A stretch of 64,000 nt of DNA from Mucilaginibacter sp. KACC 22063 (GTDB taxonomy: Bacteria > Bacteroidota > Bacteroidia > Sphingobacteriales > Sphingobacteriaceae): the NCBI RefSeq assembly GCF_028736115.1, contig NZ_CP117877.1:248001-312000 (forward strand), written 5' to 3'. Numbering within the stretch: the stretch's first letter is position 1; each line of letters begins with the position of its first letter. Under the pieces are notes generated by a model. That model was given only the letters and a program-made list of their open reading frames with translations. It did no database searches and had not been told where the DNA came from. This document shows, piece by piece, positions 17,993 to 26,776 of the stretch. Both the position numbers and the translations under genes were made by a program.

Positions 17993-18804
17993 TGAAAAAA
18001 GTAATCCTGATTACCGGAGCCTCATCTGGCATGGGTAAAGATTTCGCAATAGAACTTCTTAAAGATGGCCATACCGTTTATGGAGCGGCCCGCAGGGTAG
18101 ATAAAATGGCTGATCTGCAAGCGTTGGGTGTTAAGGTAATGGCTATGGATGTAACCAATGACGAGTCTATGGTAAACGGCATCAATACTATTATTGCCAA
18201 TGAAGGCCGCATTGATGTGCTGATCAATAATGCCGGCTTTGGCTCATACGGTGCAATTGAAGAAGTATCAATGGACGATGCCCGGTATCAGCTCGAAGTA
18301 AATGTAATTGGTGCTGCGCGGCTGATGCAATTGGTATTACCGCACATGCGCAAACAACATTTCGGCCGTATCATCAATATATCTTCCATCGCAGGCAAAT
18401 TCTCTACGCCACTTGGCGGCTGGTACCACGCCAGCAAACACGCGCTTGAAGCACTGAGCGATAGCGTGCGTAATGAAGTGAAGCAATTTGGAATTGATGT
18501 AATCATTATAGAACCGGGCGGCGTTAAATCTGAATGGGCAGACATAGCGATGGATAACGCTATCAAAGTTTCGGGCAATGGGGCATACCAGAATATGGCT
18601 AACAGATTTGCACAACTGGGGAAACAACAAGGGCACCGTATGTCGGATCCGAAGGTAATTACCCGGCTTATTAAACATGCCATAGCATCAAAAAAACCTA
18701 AAACAAGATATAGCGGTGGCTATATGGCGAAGCCTATTTTGTTTTTACGCAGCCTGCTGCCCGACCGTGTTTTTGACAAGTTACTGATGAGCCAGCTGAA
18801 ATAG
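17992..18804 (+). CDS. Classical short-chain dehydrogenase/reductase
   Basis: 270 aa. The nucleotide-binding motif TGASSGMG is at residues 8-15, NNAG at 79-82, a catalytic Ser in NISSIAG (131-132) and the Tyr145-Lys149 pair in WYHASKH. It binds NAD(P)H; the basic AARR after beta-2 favours NADPH. The oxidised or reduced substrate is not predictable. It is monocistronic, behind a promoter with an inverted repeat, so it may be inducible. The convergent gene is a GNAT acetyltransferase 31 bp away. Confidence 0.9.
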   Translation: MKKVILITGASSGMGKDFAIELLKDGHTVYGAARRVDKMADLQALGVKVMAMDVTNDESMVNGINTIIANEGRIDVLINNAGFGSYGAIEEVSMDDARYQLEVNVIGAARLMQLVLPHMRKQHFGRIINISSIAGKFSTPLGGWYHASKHALEALSDSVRNEVKQFGIDVIIIEPGGVKSEWADIAMDNAIKVSGNGAYQNMANRFAQLGKQQGHRMSDPKVITRLIKHAIASKKPKTRYSGGYMAKPILFLRSLLPDRVFDKLLMSQLK

Positions 18805-18835
18805 GTGACATGAGCTTAGGAGCGCCTTAAAACTT

Positions 18836-19285
18836 TTATAAACTATTAACATTGTCGAACGACATTTTATAATGAAACGCGGTCTCTCCGGTTGTACAGA
18901 ATCCCAATCGTTCATACAAGGCTTTAGCTCGCTTATTTACCTTAAAAACCTGTAATTCGATTTGTTTTGATCTTAATTTCGCTTGCTGAATTAATTCATA
19001 CAATACCGCTGTACCAATACCCTTACCCTGAGTGTGGTCACATATAAGAAGGCTTTGAAGGTAAATACGCGTATCGTCTTCTTTAGTAACAAGAAGCCCG
19101 ATAGCATCATTGCGGTCATTAAGGAGGATTTTAACTTTTTCAGGATCGAAGTCTTTGGTATGAAATTCCAGCTGAACTGAATCATCCCAACCCCATATTT
19201 GCTCTATATATGGCTTGATTGATGTTTTTTTGATTTGAAGGGTCAGATCAAAATCAGCAGCTGTAGCATTTCTGAAAAGTACCAT
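18836..19285 (-). CDS. GNAT-family N-acetyltransferase
   Basis: 149 aa. The acetyl-CoA pyrophosphate-binding loop Q-x-x-G-x-G is present as TQGKGIGTAVL, followed by the helix ELIQQAKLRSKQIELQVFKVNKRAKALYERLGF and a C-terminal YKM strand, all typical of GCN5-related transferases. The acceptor is unknown. It stands alone, convergent with the SDR gene. Confidence 0.88.
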   Translation of the reverse strand: MVLFRNATAADFDLTLQIKKTSIKPYIEQIWGWDDSVQLEFHTKDFDPEKVKILLNDRNDAIGLLVTKEDDTRIYLQSLLICDHTQGKGIGTAVLYELIQQAKLRSKQIELQVFKVNKRAKALYERLGFCTTGETAFHYKMSFDNVNSL

Positions 19286-19485
19286 GATAAGTATCTTTGA
19301 ACTTGATGGATGATAAAGATAAATATCATACAGCCCTATGTGTCATTACATGACAAATATTATTTTGTATAAAATATTATAAGCAGAAGCCTCGTAATAG
19401 AAATTTTACTAAATTTAATACATTCCTTACAACAAAGTTACAAGCCGGATAATGCAAGCCTGATAAAAAGGTTGATTTTTGCGGC

Positions 19486-22041
19486 ATGAATACCCGTACC
19501 CTATTAAAGTTCTTAACATTTATTTTTCTACTCACTACAGTTTTTGCAGTAAAGGCACAAACAGGTGGCACCGTTGCAGGTAAGCTTGTTGATGCCTCTA
19601 CCGGGCAGATACTTGATTTTGCTACAGTAGCGTTAATCCGTAAAACAGATAATCAGCCTGCTAAAAGTATGCAAACAGATTTGCAGGGCAACTTTAAGCT
19701 TACCGGCATTCCTGATGGTGTATACCTTTTCCGCGCCACCTTTGTAGGCTATATTTCATTCACAAAAGATACGCTAAACATAAAAGGTGGCAACACCGTA
19801 AATCTTGGTGCTATAAAAATGCGCCCTTCAAAAGGTGTATTAAAAGAAGTAACTGTAACAGCACAACGCAGCCAGATACAGTTAAGTACCGATAAAAAAG
19901 TATTTAGCGTTGAACAGAGCCTGGTAAGCCAGGGCGGTTCAGCTACAGACCTGCTCAGCAATGTGCCATCGGTACAGGTCGACGTTGATGGTAACATTAA
20001 CCTGCGTGGCTCAAGCAATGTGCGTATCCTGATCAACGGAAAACCATCAGCCTTAACAGGTGCAAACCTTACCGATATCTTACAGTCCATCCCGGCAAGC
20101 TCAATCGAAAATATCGAAGTAATTACTAATCCGTCGTCAAAATATGACGCCGAAGGGCAATCGGGCATTATCAATATCGTTTTAAAACGTAATGCACAAA
20201 CGGGCTTCAATGGCTCGGTATCGGCAACTGCGGGCACACAGCATACCTACAATGGCTCGGTAAACCTTAACTATCAAAACAAATTGATTAACGTTTACGC
20301 CAACTACAGCTACCGTAAAGGCCGCCGTATTGGTAACGGCACCAGCCAAACTAATACCATTGATAGCTTAAAGCGTGCGTTTAACCAATACCAGGTAAAC
20401 GATCAGGAATTCAGGATCAACTCAAATAATATCCGTAGCGGCATTGATTTTTCGCTTGACCCAAAAACTACTCTAAGTTTTTCAAATAACATCAACATCC
20501 GTAGTTACGACCGTTTTCAAACGGGTGGAACTACCGTTAGCAGTCCGCTGTATAATCAAACTATTAACCGTAACAACACCAGTACAGGCAACGGTAATAA
20601 CCTCGACTTTAACCTTGATTTCAGCCACAAATACAAAAAGCCGCAGGAAGAGTTAACAGCTAACGTTGGTTACTCAACCAGTAAAAACAACAATACAGAT
20701 AACCTGAATACGGCATATGATTACAGCACCGGTAGTTTTACAGATTATTCGTTACTGCAAAATAACTATACCATAGGCCGGCAGCATAACGTCAATCTTC
20801 AGGCAGATTTTGTATTGCCATTAAACCATAACAACCGCCTTGAAATGGGCTATCGCAGTACCTTTAACAAGAATGATAATAACTACCTTGTTGATACGCT
20901 GAATAATGCCACCAATATTTTTGTCCCTGCCGATACACTGAGCAACCACTTTGTTTATAATGAGCAGGTTCATGCCGCTTATACTAACTATCAGCAAAGC
21001 TTTGGCAAGTTTAGCATACAGGGTGGGGTGCGTTTAGAAGAAGCGCTGATCAATACCACAACCACCACGCTTGGCCAGGACGAAAAGCACAAACAGGACT
21101 ATTTCCGTGTTTACCCAAGCTTGTTCTTAACCGAAAAGCTTACGGATAACCAGACCTTGCAATTGAGCTACAGCCGCCGTGTAAGCCGTCCGCGCGACAG
21201 GCAGATCTCTCCTTTTCTTGACCGCAGCGACCGTCAGAATTATCAGCAGGGTAACCCTTTCCTTAAGCCGGAAGACACCCACTCGTTTGAGTTAAGTTAT
21301 ATCAATTACTGGAAAGCGCTGACCTTAACATCATCGCTGTATTATCGCCTTACCTATGATAACATTCAGCAGATCCAAAGCAATTATGATCCGTCGGGTA
21401 TCATCAGCTTAACCAAATTCGAAAATCTTAAAAATGCGTCTAACGCAGGTTACGAACTGATTGCAAAATTAAGCCCATCATCAAAGATAGACCTTACAGG
21501 TAACGTTAACGTTTATTACCGTAACATCGAGGGCGACCCGACATTAAGGGTGGCATCAACTTCTGGTTATGCATGGAATGCTAACTTAACGGCAAATTTT
21601 AAGCCCGTATCAAAATTGGGGATCCAGTTACGCGGCGACTATCAGGGGCCGCAGGTGATTGCGCAGGGCCGTATGAAATCAATGTACGGGCTTGATGGCG
21701 GTTTAAGGTATGATATCACCAAGACGTTGAACTTTAGTGCAAACGCACGGGATATTTTTAACACCAGGAAATTCAGGTCGGTAAGAACGTATGGCGATGC
21801 GGAAAGCAGTACCGTACAATCGTCAGACCGCCGTTGGGCAACGCGTATTGTGTTGTTTACGCTGGCATATCGTTTCGGATCAAACACCCCGGCAGGCCGC
21901 CAGCGCCAGCAGCGCCGCCAGGATCAGCAGCAAGATCAGGAAAGTATACCTGATGATGCACAGCCGGGCAACGGTGGCGGCTCGCAACAGGGACAAGGCG
22001 CCCGCCCGGCAACCGGCGGACAGGTACGTGCCCCGAGATAA
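19486..22041 (+). CDS. TonB-dependent outer membrane receptor (OMP_b-brl_3 type)
   Basis: 851 aa. A Sec signal peptide (cleavage after VKA near 24) precedes a carboxypeptidase-regulatory-like domain (TVAGKLVDASTGQILDFATVAL, about 27-105). A plug domain follows, with LLSNVPSVQVDVDGNINLRG and the VITNPSSKYDAEGQSGIINI segment, then an outer-membrane beta-barrel to about 800. The last 45 residues are unusually Gln/Arg/Gly-rich and low-complexity, ending after the barrel. No SusD-like or transporter gene is adjacent, so the substrate is unknown. A strong terminator follows. Confidence 0.9.
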   Translation: MNTRTLLKFLTFIFLLTTVFAVKAQTGGTVAGKLVDASTGQILDFATVALIRKTDNQPAKSMQTDLQGNFKLTGIPDGVYLFRATFVGYISFTKDTLNIKGGNTVNLGAIKMRPSKGVLKEVTVTAQRSQIQLSTDKKVFSVEQSLVSQGGSATDLLSNVPSVQVDVDGNINLRGSSNVRILINGKPSALTGANLTDILQSIPASSIENIEVITNPSSKYDAEGQSGIINIVLKRNAQTGFNGSVSATAGTQHTYNGSVNLNYQNKLINVYANYSYRKGRRIGNGTSQTNTIDSLKRAFNQYQVNDQEFRINSNNIRSGIDFSLDPKTTLSFSNNINIRSYDRFQTGGTTVSSPLYNQTINRNNTSTGNGNNLDFNLDFSHKYKKPQEELTANVGYSTSKNNNTDNLNTAYDYSTGSFTDYSLLQNNYTIGRQHNVNLQADFVLPLNHNNRLEMGYRSTFNKNDNNYLVDTLNNATNIFVPADTLSNHFVYNEQVHAAYTNYQQSFGKFSIQGGVRLEEALINTTTTTLGQDEKHKQDYFRVYPSLFLTEKLTDNQTLQLSYSRRVSRPRDRQISPFLDRSDRQNYQQGNPFLKPEDTHSFELSYINYWKALTLTSSLYYRLTYDNIQQIQSNYDPSGIISLTKFENLKNASNAGYELIAKLSPSSKIDLTGNVNVYYRNIEGDPTLRVASTSGYAWNANLTANFKPVSKLGIQLRGDYQGPQVIAQGRMKSMYGLDGGLRYDITKTLNFSANARDIFNTRKFRSVRTYGDAESSTVQSSDRRWATRIVLFTLAYRFGSNTPAGRQRQQRRQDQQQDQESIPDDAQPGNGGGSQQGQGARPATGGQVRAPR

Positions 22042-22056
22042 GAAATATTAATAATG

Positions 22057-22103
22057 AATAACAAAGCCTTCCAGTGATAAGCCGGAAGGCTTTGTTATTT
22101 TAT
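22057..22103 (+). terminator. Terminator after the TonB receptor, copy 1 of a duplicated 44-nt element
   Basis: A 16-bp perfect stem (22057-22072 with 22084-22099) around an 11-nt loop, followed by a T-rich end. The core 22060-22103 recurs at 25336-25379 with two mismatches, both in the loop. Confidence 0.85.
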
Positions 22104-22106
22104 AGG

Positions 22107-22135
22107 GACTTATAATAATACTTATAAGTCGGTTT
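22107..22135. promoter_or_regulatory. Second hairpin before the zincin gene
   Basis: GACTTATAA (22107-22115) and TTATAAGTC (22122-22130) form a 9-bp AT-rich perfect inverted repeat followed by GG and five T. It could be a weak second terminator or an operator for the gene starting at 22202. Confidence 0.4.
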
Positions 22136-22201
22136 TTATAAAATGCTATAACTTTTGATTTCAGAAAGCCGTAACAAAGCAGACTAAACATTTATTACAT
22201 A

Positions 22202-23809
22202 ATGAATACCCCTTTAAAAAACTTTATCCGCTTTACAGCGGCCCTAATTCTGGTGGCCGTTATTTTCATCATCCACAGTTGTAAGAAAGACAGTGGCATT
22301 AATAACAATGCTTCACTCGGCGATCCTGTAGTGCTAGCCGCCAAAAGTTGGTACAACGGTGCTTATCCTGTTATAGCAAATAACAGCAAAGGCACTAACT
22401 CATTATCCAATAATCATGATTTTAGCCAACGCATTAAACCTGATTGGGCACACCCTTCAAATTATAAGAGGTTTAATCAGGATGTTATCGAGTTACCATT
22501 AGATCCTTCAAACAAATTTGCAGCGGCACTATTGAACAATGCTACCAAACAAGTGCCTTACACTAAAAAGAGCACTAAAGCTTCATTTTTATTGTTAAAA
22601 GATAGTTCAGGCTACAAAGCTTATATCATGATTGTGATGGCTGATTCTGTATATCTTAAAGGAAATTATGCTAAGCTTGCAAACAATACTTATAGCAAAC
22701 GAGAGTCAGATTTTAGCGGCATGGTTATGTATTTTACTCCTAAAGGAAGCTTTGTAGGTGGCTACAGTTATATTAATGGCAAACTGATAAAACCTGGCAG
22801 CAACTCAGCATCAAAAGGAACTAATGGTATAATAAAACCTAATTATGCGCCAGCTGAATGTTGGGATTACTGGCTAGTGTCCTACGATCAAAACGGAAAT
22901 GAAGACGGTAGAGAATACCTCTTTACAGATTGCGAAGGTGGTGGCACTGATGATTCAGGATCAACAGGCACCTCTAGTGGTGGTGGCCCCTCAACTTCTC
23001 CACCGTCTGACTGTCCAACGACAAACTCAGTTAAAAAGGTGACAATTAATAAAGCACCAACAGATCCAGGCACAGGTATAGTTGGTGAGCCGAATGACCC
23101 AACAGATCCCGGTACAGGGTTTCCACAACCTACCAATAATGGATGCCCGGTAGATGGGGAATATGAAATACCAGATATATTAGATAGCATTAGCAATAAA
23201 TATCCATGTGCAAAACAGCTATTAGTTAAATTGCCTAATTTTAATTCACAGCTTTCTAAATTATTGAAGGATGCTTTTGGTGCTGGTACAGGTAGTAATA
23301 TTGTTTTTCATAATGGTACTGCAACTCAATTTGCAAGCGATCCAACTGAAGATGGTATTACAGAAGGGTTCGACATTTACTTAAATCCAACTATTTTGAC
23401 CAATTCTTCAAACGAATATATTTTAGCTACAATGTTTCACGAAGGAGTACACGCATTTCTAAATTTAGAAATGCAGCGACTTGGCAGTAGCGGTTTTGCT
23501 TCGAAATATCCTCAAATCAAAGTAGTTTCAAGACCAAGTTATTCGGCTAATGCTAAAGATCCCTATAATTATTATTTGGATGATGGAGCATACTACACAA
23601 AGGTTGACCCAAAACATGTTACGATGGCAGAATATTTTACTAATCTTATCAGTTCGGCCATTTTATCATATAATTCTGCTTTCCCAACAGATAGTGCTAA
23701 TGCTTTAGCAAGATATGGAATCTTTGATGAGCCTAGTATTCTGGGGGCAAACCAAGACGAAAGAGATACAAGCACAGGTAATTCAAAAGGAACTAAATGT
23801 AATCCATAG
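22202..23809 (+). CDS. Lipoprotein with a zincin (HExxH) motif, putative metallopeptidase
   Basis: 535 aa with lipobox IHSC near residue 27. The N-terminal part (about 30-230) has a repeated lysine/asparagine-rich character and a SYINGKLIK beta segment. A Gly/Ser/Pro/Thr-rich linker with possible disulphide Cys spans roughly 245-315. The C-terminal domain carries HEGVH at residues 413-417 in the context LATMFHEGVHAFLN, the classic zincin helix; later candidates for a third ligand are in KHVTMAEYF. I know no closer family. It is the first of three closely packed genes in an AT-rich block bracketed by duplicated terminators. Confidence 0.75.
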   Translation: MNTPLKNFIRFTAALILVAVIFIIHSCKKDSGINNNASLGDPVVLAAKSWYNGAYPVIANNSKGTNSLSNNHDFSQRIKPDWAHPSNYKRFNQDVIELPLDPSNKFAAALLNNATKQVPYTKKSTKASFLLLKDSSGYKAYIMIVMADSVYLKGNYAKLANNTYSKRESDFSGMVMYFTPKGSFVGGYSYINGKLIKPGSNSASKGTNGIIKPNYAPAECWDYWLVSYDQNGNEDGREYLFTDCEGGGTDDSGSTGTSSGGGPSTSPPSDCPTTNSVKKVTINKAPTDPGTGIVGEPNDPTDPGTGFPQPTNNGCPVDGEYEIPDILDSISNKYPCAKQLLVKLPNFNSQLSKLLKDAFGAGTGSNIVFHNGTATQFASDPTEDGITEGFDIYLNPTILTNSSNEYILATMFHEGVHAFLNLEMQRLGSSGFASKYPQIKVVSRPSYSANAKDPYNYYLDDGAYYTKVDPKHVTMAEYFTNLISSAILSYNSAFPTDSANALARYGIFDEPSILGANQDERDTSTGNSKGTKCNP

Positions 23810-23812
23810 GTT

Positions 23813-24838
23813 ATGAAAATTTCAATAATAATATGTTTGATTGTATCCAGCATTTCAATTGTAAAAGCTCAATCTTCGAATTCAAAATTATCAGATAAAA
23901 CAAGTGCAATTTCCGTTAATAACTCAAGTCAGTACGTTTTATTAAGTCAGGACAGTAAGCTTGATAGTTATATAATGAACAAGGTTACTTTGAGGCAGCG
24001 GTTATTGATAAACAAAGTACAAGACAGCACCACAATTGAAGTTTATAACATATTATACAATCAGAGCTTAGCTGTATTTTCTGTTATGCCTTCGCTGTCA
24101 AGCAAGTCACCTGTTTGGAAAAAGATCAATCCGGATACTATTAAAGGAGGGTGTTTAAATCTAAAACAACTATCATCCTTGATGTTAAAAAAGTTTAATG
24201 ACTACCCTCAAAAAGAACACGGATTTTTAGACCGGTTAAAGTATAACAACATACATATCATTGTTAGGCGTAATGATGGGTATTATGTCAATAGCAGTGA
24301 TTGCATTTCAGAGTTCTTTAAATTAGTGAGTAGCCGTACCGAATCATCCAAAGTTTTTGAAATAGATACAACTGCTAAAATGTTAAGCATAATGGAGCAT
24401 GAAACTGCTTTTAAGCGAAAACACTTTTATGCTTATTCAAGTAATTTTAAAAACTCAGAAATACGCTTCGACGCTAGCCTGAAAAACAATCCGCAATTAC
24501 ATTTATCCTATAAGTCTACCAATAAATACGGCACGGCGTATCATTTCTGGCTGTTAGATAATTGGAGTAATGACGGTGTAGATTACTGGCGAGGTATGGA
24601 CAGGTTTATATTTAAATCCGGAATAGGAATTGTTGGCGCGTCATACGACTTTTTTATGCCTTCTGCTATTAACGCTTGGTCGAACACAGATAATAGCCCG
24701 AATAGAATAATGAAAGGTTCTGCTGAAGATTTCGGCTTTTCACATGAGTCTTTGTATTCAACCAATGCAAATACCTACTTGGCTAATTACCTAGAAGAAA
24801 ACGTTATAGAAGCCGCATCAATTGAGATATTACATTGA
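23813..24838 (+). CDS. Exported protein of unknown function (341 aa)
   Basis: Signal peptide of about 19 residues (IIICLIVSSISIVKA). The mature protein is Ser/Asn/Lys-rich and predicted mixed alpha/beta. The only distinctive segment is aromatic-rich: YHFWLLDNWSNDGVDYWRGMD. No motif I can name. It starts 3 bp after the zincin gene, so the two are surely co-transcribed and may work together, as protease and partner or inhibitor. Visibly more AT-rich than the flanking genes. Confidence 0.75.
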   Translation: MKISIIICLIVSSISIVKAQSSNSKLSDKTSAISVNNSSQYVLLSQDSKLDSYIMNKVTLRQRLLINKVQDSTTIEVYNILYNQSLAVFSVMPSLSSKSPVWKKINPDTIKGGCLNLKQLSSLMLKKFNDYPQKEHGFLDRLKYNNIHIIVRRNDGYYVNSSDCISEFFKLVSSRTESSKVFEIDTTAKMLSIMEHETAFKRKHFYAYSSNFKNSEIRFDASLKNNPQLHLSYKSTNKYGTAYHFWLLDNWSNDGVDYWRGMDRFIFKSGIGIVGASYDFFMPSAINAWSNTDNSPNRIMKGSAEDFGFSHESLYSTNANTYLANYLEENVIEAASIEILH

Positions 24839-24842
24839 TTTT

Positions 24843-25313
24843 ATGAACAGGAGCATTATTGTTTTCATGTTTATTTTTAGTCTATTTTCAATGGATTTAC
24901 AGGCTCAGCCTAAAAATATCGCATTCAGCAAATATGTTTTAAATCACTTCCATGCCCCTGAATCTGTATAAGCTAACTGCATGTGGCAAAATATCTTAGT
25001 GGATTGTAAAACAGACGCAAATGGGGATATAGTTACTTATGCTCTATTGAATAAGGAAGATGCAGATTTACAAAACAGCCTCGCTTTTCTTCAAGGATAT
25101 CATTTTACAGCTCAAAAATACAAGCACAAAAACGTGATATTCTGCCTGGATATAGATAATCAAAGGATATCAGGTTGCAAAATTCTTAAACAGGTCCCCA
25201 AAAGATCCGGTAAGGTTGTTTTAAATGAGTATCGTGCTAAGCATAGGTCAGAAAAGGATCTAACTTATATAGATGACAGTATTTACATTATCATTGAAGA
25301 CCCGGTGAAGTAA
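24843..25313 (+). pseudogene. Exported-protein gene interrupted by an in-frame TAA
   Basis: ATG 24843 opens a clear signal peptide (hydrophobic core IIVFMFIFSLFSM, cleavage near QA at 20) and runs 42 codons to TAA at 24969-24971. The same frame then stays open from 24972 to TAA 25311-25313. Both parts together make one 157-codon frame, of which the second part alone would lack a start signal and leader. ATG 24981 is too weakly placed to be a natural start. This is best read as a nonsense mutation, or a base-call error (TAC/TAT, Tyr, would be a one-base change). The function is unknown. Third gene of the AT-rich block. Confidence 0.7.
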
Positions 25314-25335
25314 AGGTATTCGAAATGTAATCTAC

Positions 25336-25379
25336 AACAAAGCCTTCCAGTCACAAGCCGGAAGGCTTTGTTATTTTAT
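25336..25379 (+). terminator. Terminator after the AT-rich block, copy 2 of the duplicated element
   Basis: AACAAAGCCTTCC (25336-25348) pairs with GGAAGGCTTTGTT (25360-25372) and the T-rich tail is the same as at 22097-22103. A short CGCTTA/TAAGCG hairpin (25380-25397) follows, as a hairpin also follows copy 1. Confidence 0.85.
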
Positions 25380-25459
25380 CGCTTATTTAAGTAAGCGGGC
25401 AAAACCCAAACTATTTTAATATTGTTTGTACATTTACCGCATACCAATTATTCGCTTGC

Positions 25460-25882
25460 ATGAGTGAAAACCAGTTTAACCGCCCCATCAGAGTCTTAAT
25501 TGCTAAAGTCGGCCTTGACGGTCACGACCGTGGTGCGCGTATTATAGCTACAACGCTTCGCGATGCCGGTATGGAGGTAATTTATACAGGCTTAAGGCAA
25601 ACGCCCGAAATGGTAGTGAATGCTGCCCTGCAGGAGGATGTTGATGCCATTGGGGTTTCCATACTTTCGGGTGCGCACATGACGGTGTTTCCTAAAATCA
25701 TTAATCTGCTCAAAGAAAAACAGGTGAACGATGTGCTGCTCACCGGCGGAGGTATAATCCCCGATAGCGATGCAGCTAAACTAAAGGAAATGGGCGTAGG
25801 CGAACTTTTCCCGCCGGGTACTTCCACCAGCAGCATTGTAGATTATATCACTAACTGGGTGCATCAGCACCGTAACTTCTAA
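25460..25882 (+). CDS. Stand-alone cobalamin (B12)-binding domain, methylmalonyl-CoA mutase C-terminal type
   Basis: 140 aa. The base-off/His-on motif D-x-H-x-x-G is present as LDGHDRG (D20, H22, G25), followed by SILSG and LLTGGGIIP, which contact the cofactor's tail. The sequence matches the C-terminal domain of methylmalonyl-CoA mutase and its small-subunit relatives. The catalytic TIM-barrel domain is absent here, so it must pair with a large subunit encoded elsewhere. The enoyl-CoA hydratase gene starts 10 bp later, linking it to acyl-CoA metabolism. Possible roles are subunit of a mutase or B12 handling. Confidence 0.88.
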   Translation: MSENQFNRPIRVLIAKVGLDGHDRGARIIATTLRDAGMEVIYTGLRQTPEMVVNAALQEDVDAIGVSILSGAHMTVFPKIINLLKEKQVNDVLLTGGGIIPDSDAAKLKEMGVGELFPPGTSTSSIVDYITNWVHQHRNF

Positions 25883-25892
25883 AGCACTGCTT

Positions 25893-26669
25893 ATGTCATA
25901 TCAAAACTTATTAATCGAAGATAAAGGTCGTATCAGGTACATCACCATTAACCGCGAAAGTAAATTGAATGCTTTGAACAAGGATACCCTTACAGAGCTT
26001 CATGCAGTATTCGCAAGCACGTTTGAAGATCAGGCTATTGGTGGTGTAATTATAACCGGTGCCGGTTCAAAAGCATTTGTTGCCGGGGCCGACATTAGCG
26101 AGTTTCAGGGCAAGGGTGTAAACGAAGGCAGCCAGATGGCGCGCGAGGCTCAGCACAGTGTGTTCGATCTTATTGCAAACGGTGCAAAGCCGATTATTGC
26201 TGTAATAAATGGTTACGCACTTGGCGGCGGGTTAGAGCTGGCTATGGCCTGCCATATACGTATAGCTGCCAACACGGCTAAGATGGGCTTGCCAGAAGTT
26301 ACTTTGGGATTGATTCCGGGCTATGGAGGTACACAGCGGCTTACGCAATTAGTTGGTCGCGGCAAAGCGCTCGAACTTATCATGACGGCTGATATGATAG
26401 GTGCCGAAGAAGCATTGCAACTTGGCTTGGTGAATCATGTTACCGAAGCAGATAATGCTATGGTTAAAGCCGAAGAATTAATGCATAAAATACTGAAGCG
26501 TGCGCCTTTGGCTGTTGCTGCCGCTATAAAAGCGGTAAGCGCGGCTGCCGTATCCGAAGGTTTTAAGGCAGAGATCGATTTGTTTGGAAACTGCTTTAGT
26601 TCAGCTGATTTTAAAGAAGGAGTAGCTGCGTTTCTTGAAAAACGGTCACCAGAATTTAAAGGTTTATAG
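25893..26669 (+). CDS. Enoyl-CoA hydratase/isomerase (crotonase family)
   Basis: 258 aa, normal length. The oxyanion-hole segments are KAFVAGADISEF and INGYALGGGLELAMACH. Both catalytic glutamates of true hydratases are present, E115 in GGLELA and E135 in LPEVTLGLIPGYGGTQRL, so it should hydrate trans-2-enoyl-CoA. It sits 10 bp downstream of the B12-binding gene, likely one operon, consistent with fatty-acid or branched-chain amino-acid breakdown. Confidence 0.9.
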   Translation: MSYQNLLIEDKGRIRYITINRESKLNALNKDTLTELHAVFASTFEDQAIGGVIITGAGSKAFVAGADISEFQGKGVNEGSQMAREAQHSVFDLIANGAKPIIAVINGYALGGGLELAMACHIRIAANTAKMGLPEVTLGLIPGYGGTQRLTQLVGRGKALELIMTADMIGAEEALQLGLVNHVTEADNAMVKAEELMHKILKRAPLAVAAAIKAVSAAAVSEGFKAEIDLFGNCFSSADFKEGVAAFLEKRSPEFKGL

Positions 26670-26776
26670 TTGGTATAACTTTTTATACGTATATTTCGTA
26701 TCCCCTCAATAAATAATTAATTTGTAATTAACCCAGGTGGTTAAGTACTTTTACGTTTGTTTGAAGATATTCTGTT

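Noticed and set aside
19292..19299. TATCTTTG box between the GNAT gene and the TonB receptor
   Set aside because: It is nearly 190 bp from the receptor start and has no -33 partner; likely chance.
22060..25379. Bracketed block as a mobile element
   Set aside because: No transposase, integrase, terminal inverted repeats or target duplication seen; only duplicated terminators.
26700..26776. Sigma-54 promoter for the NtrC-type gene
   Set aside because: No TGGC-N8-TTGC match; only a -7 box of the usual Bacteroidota type.
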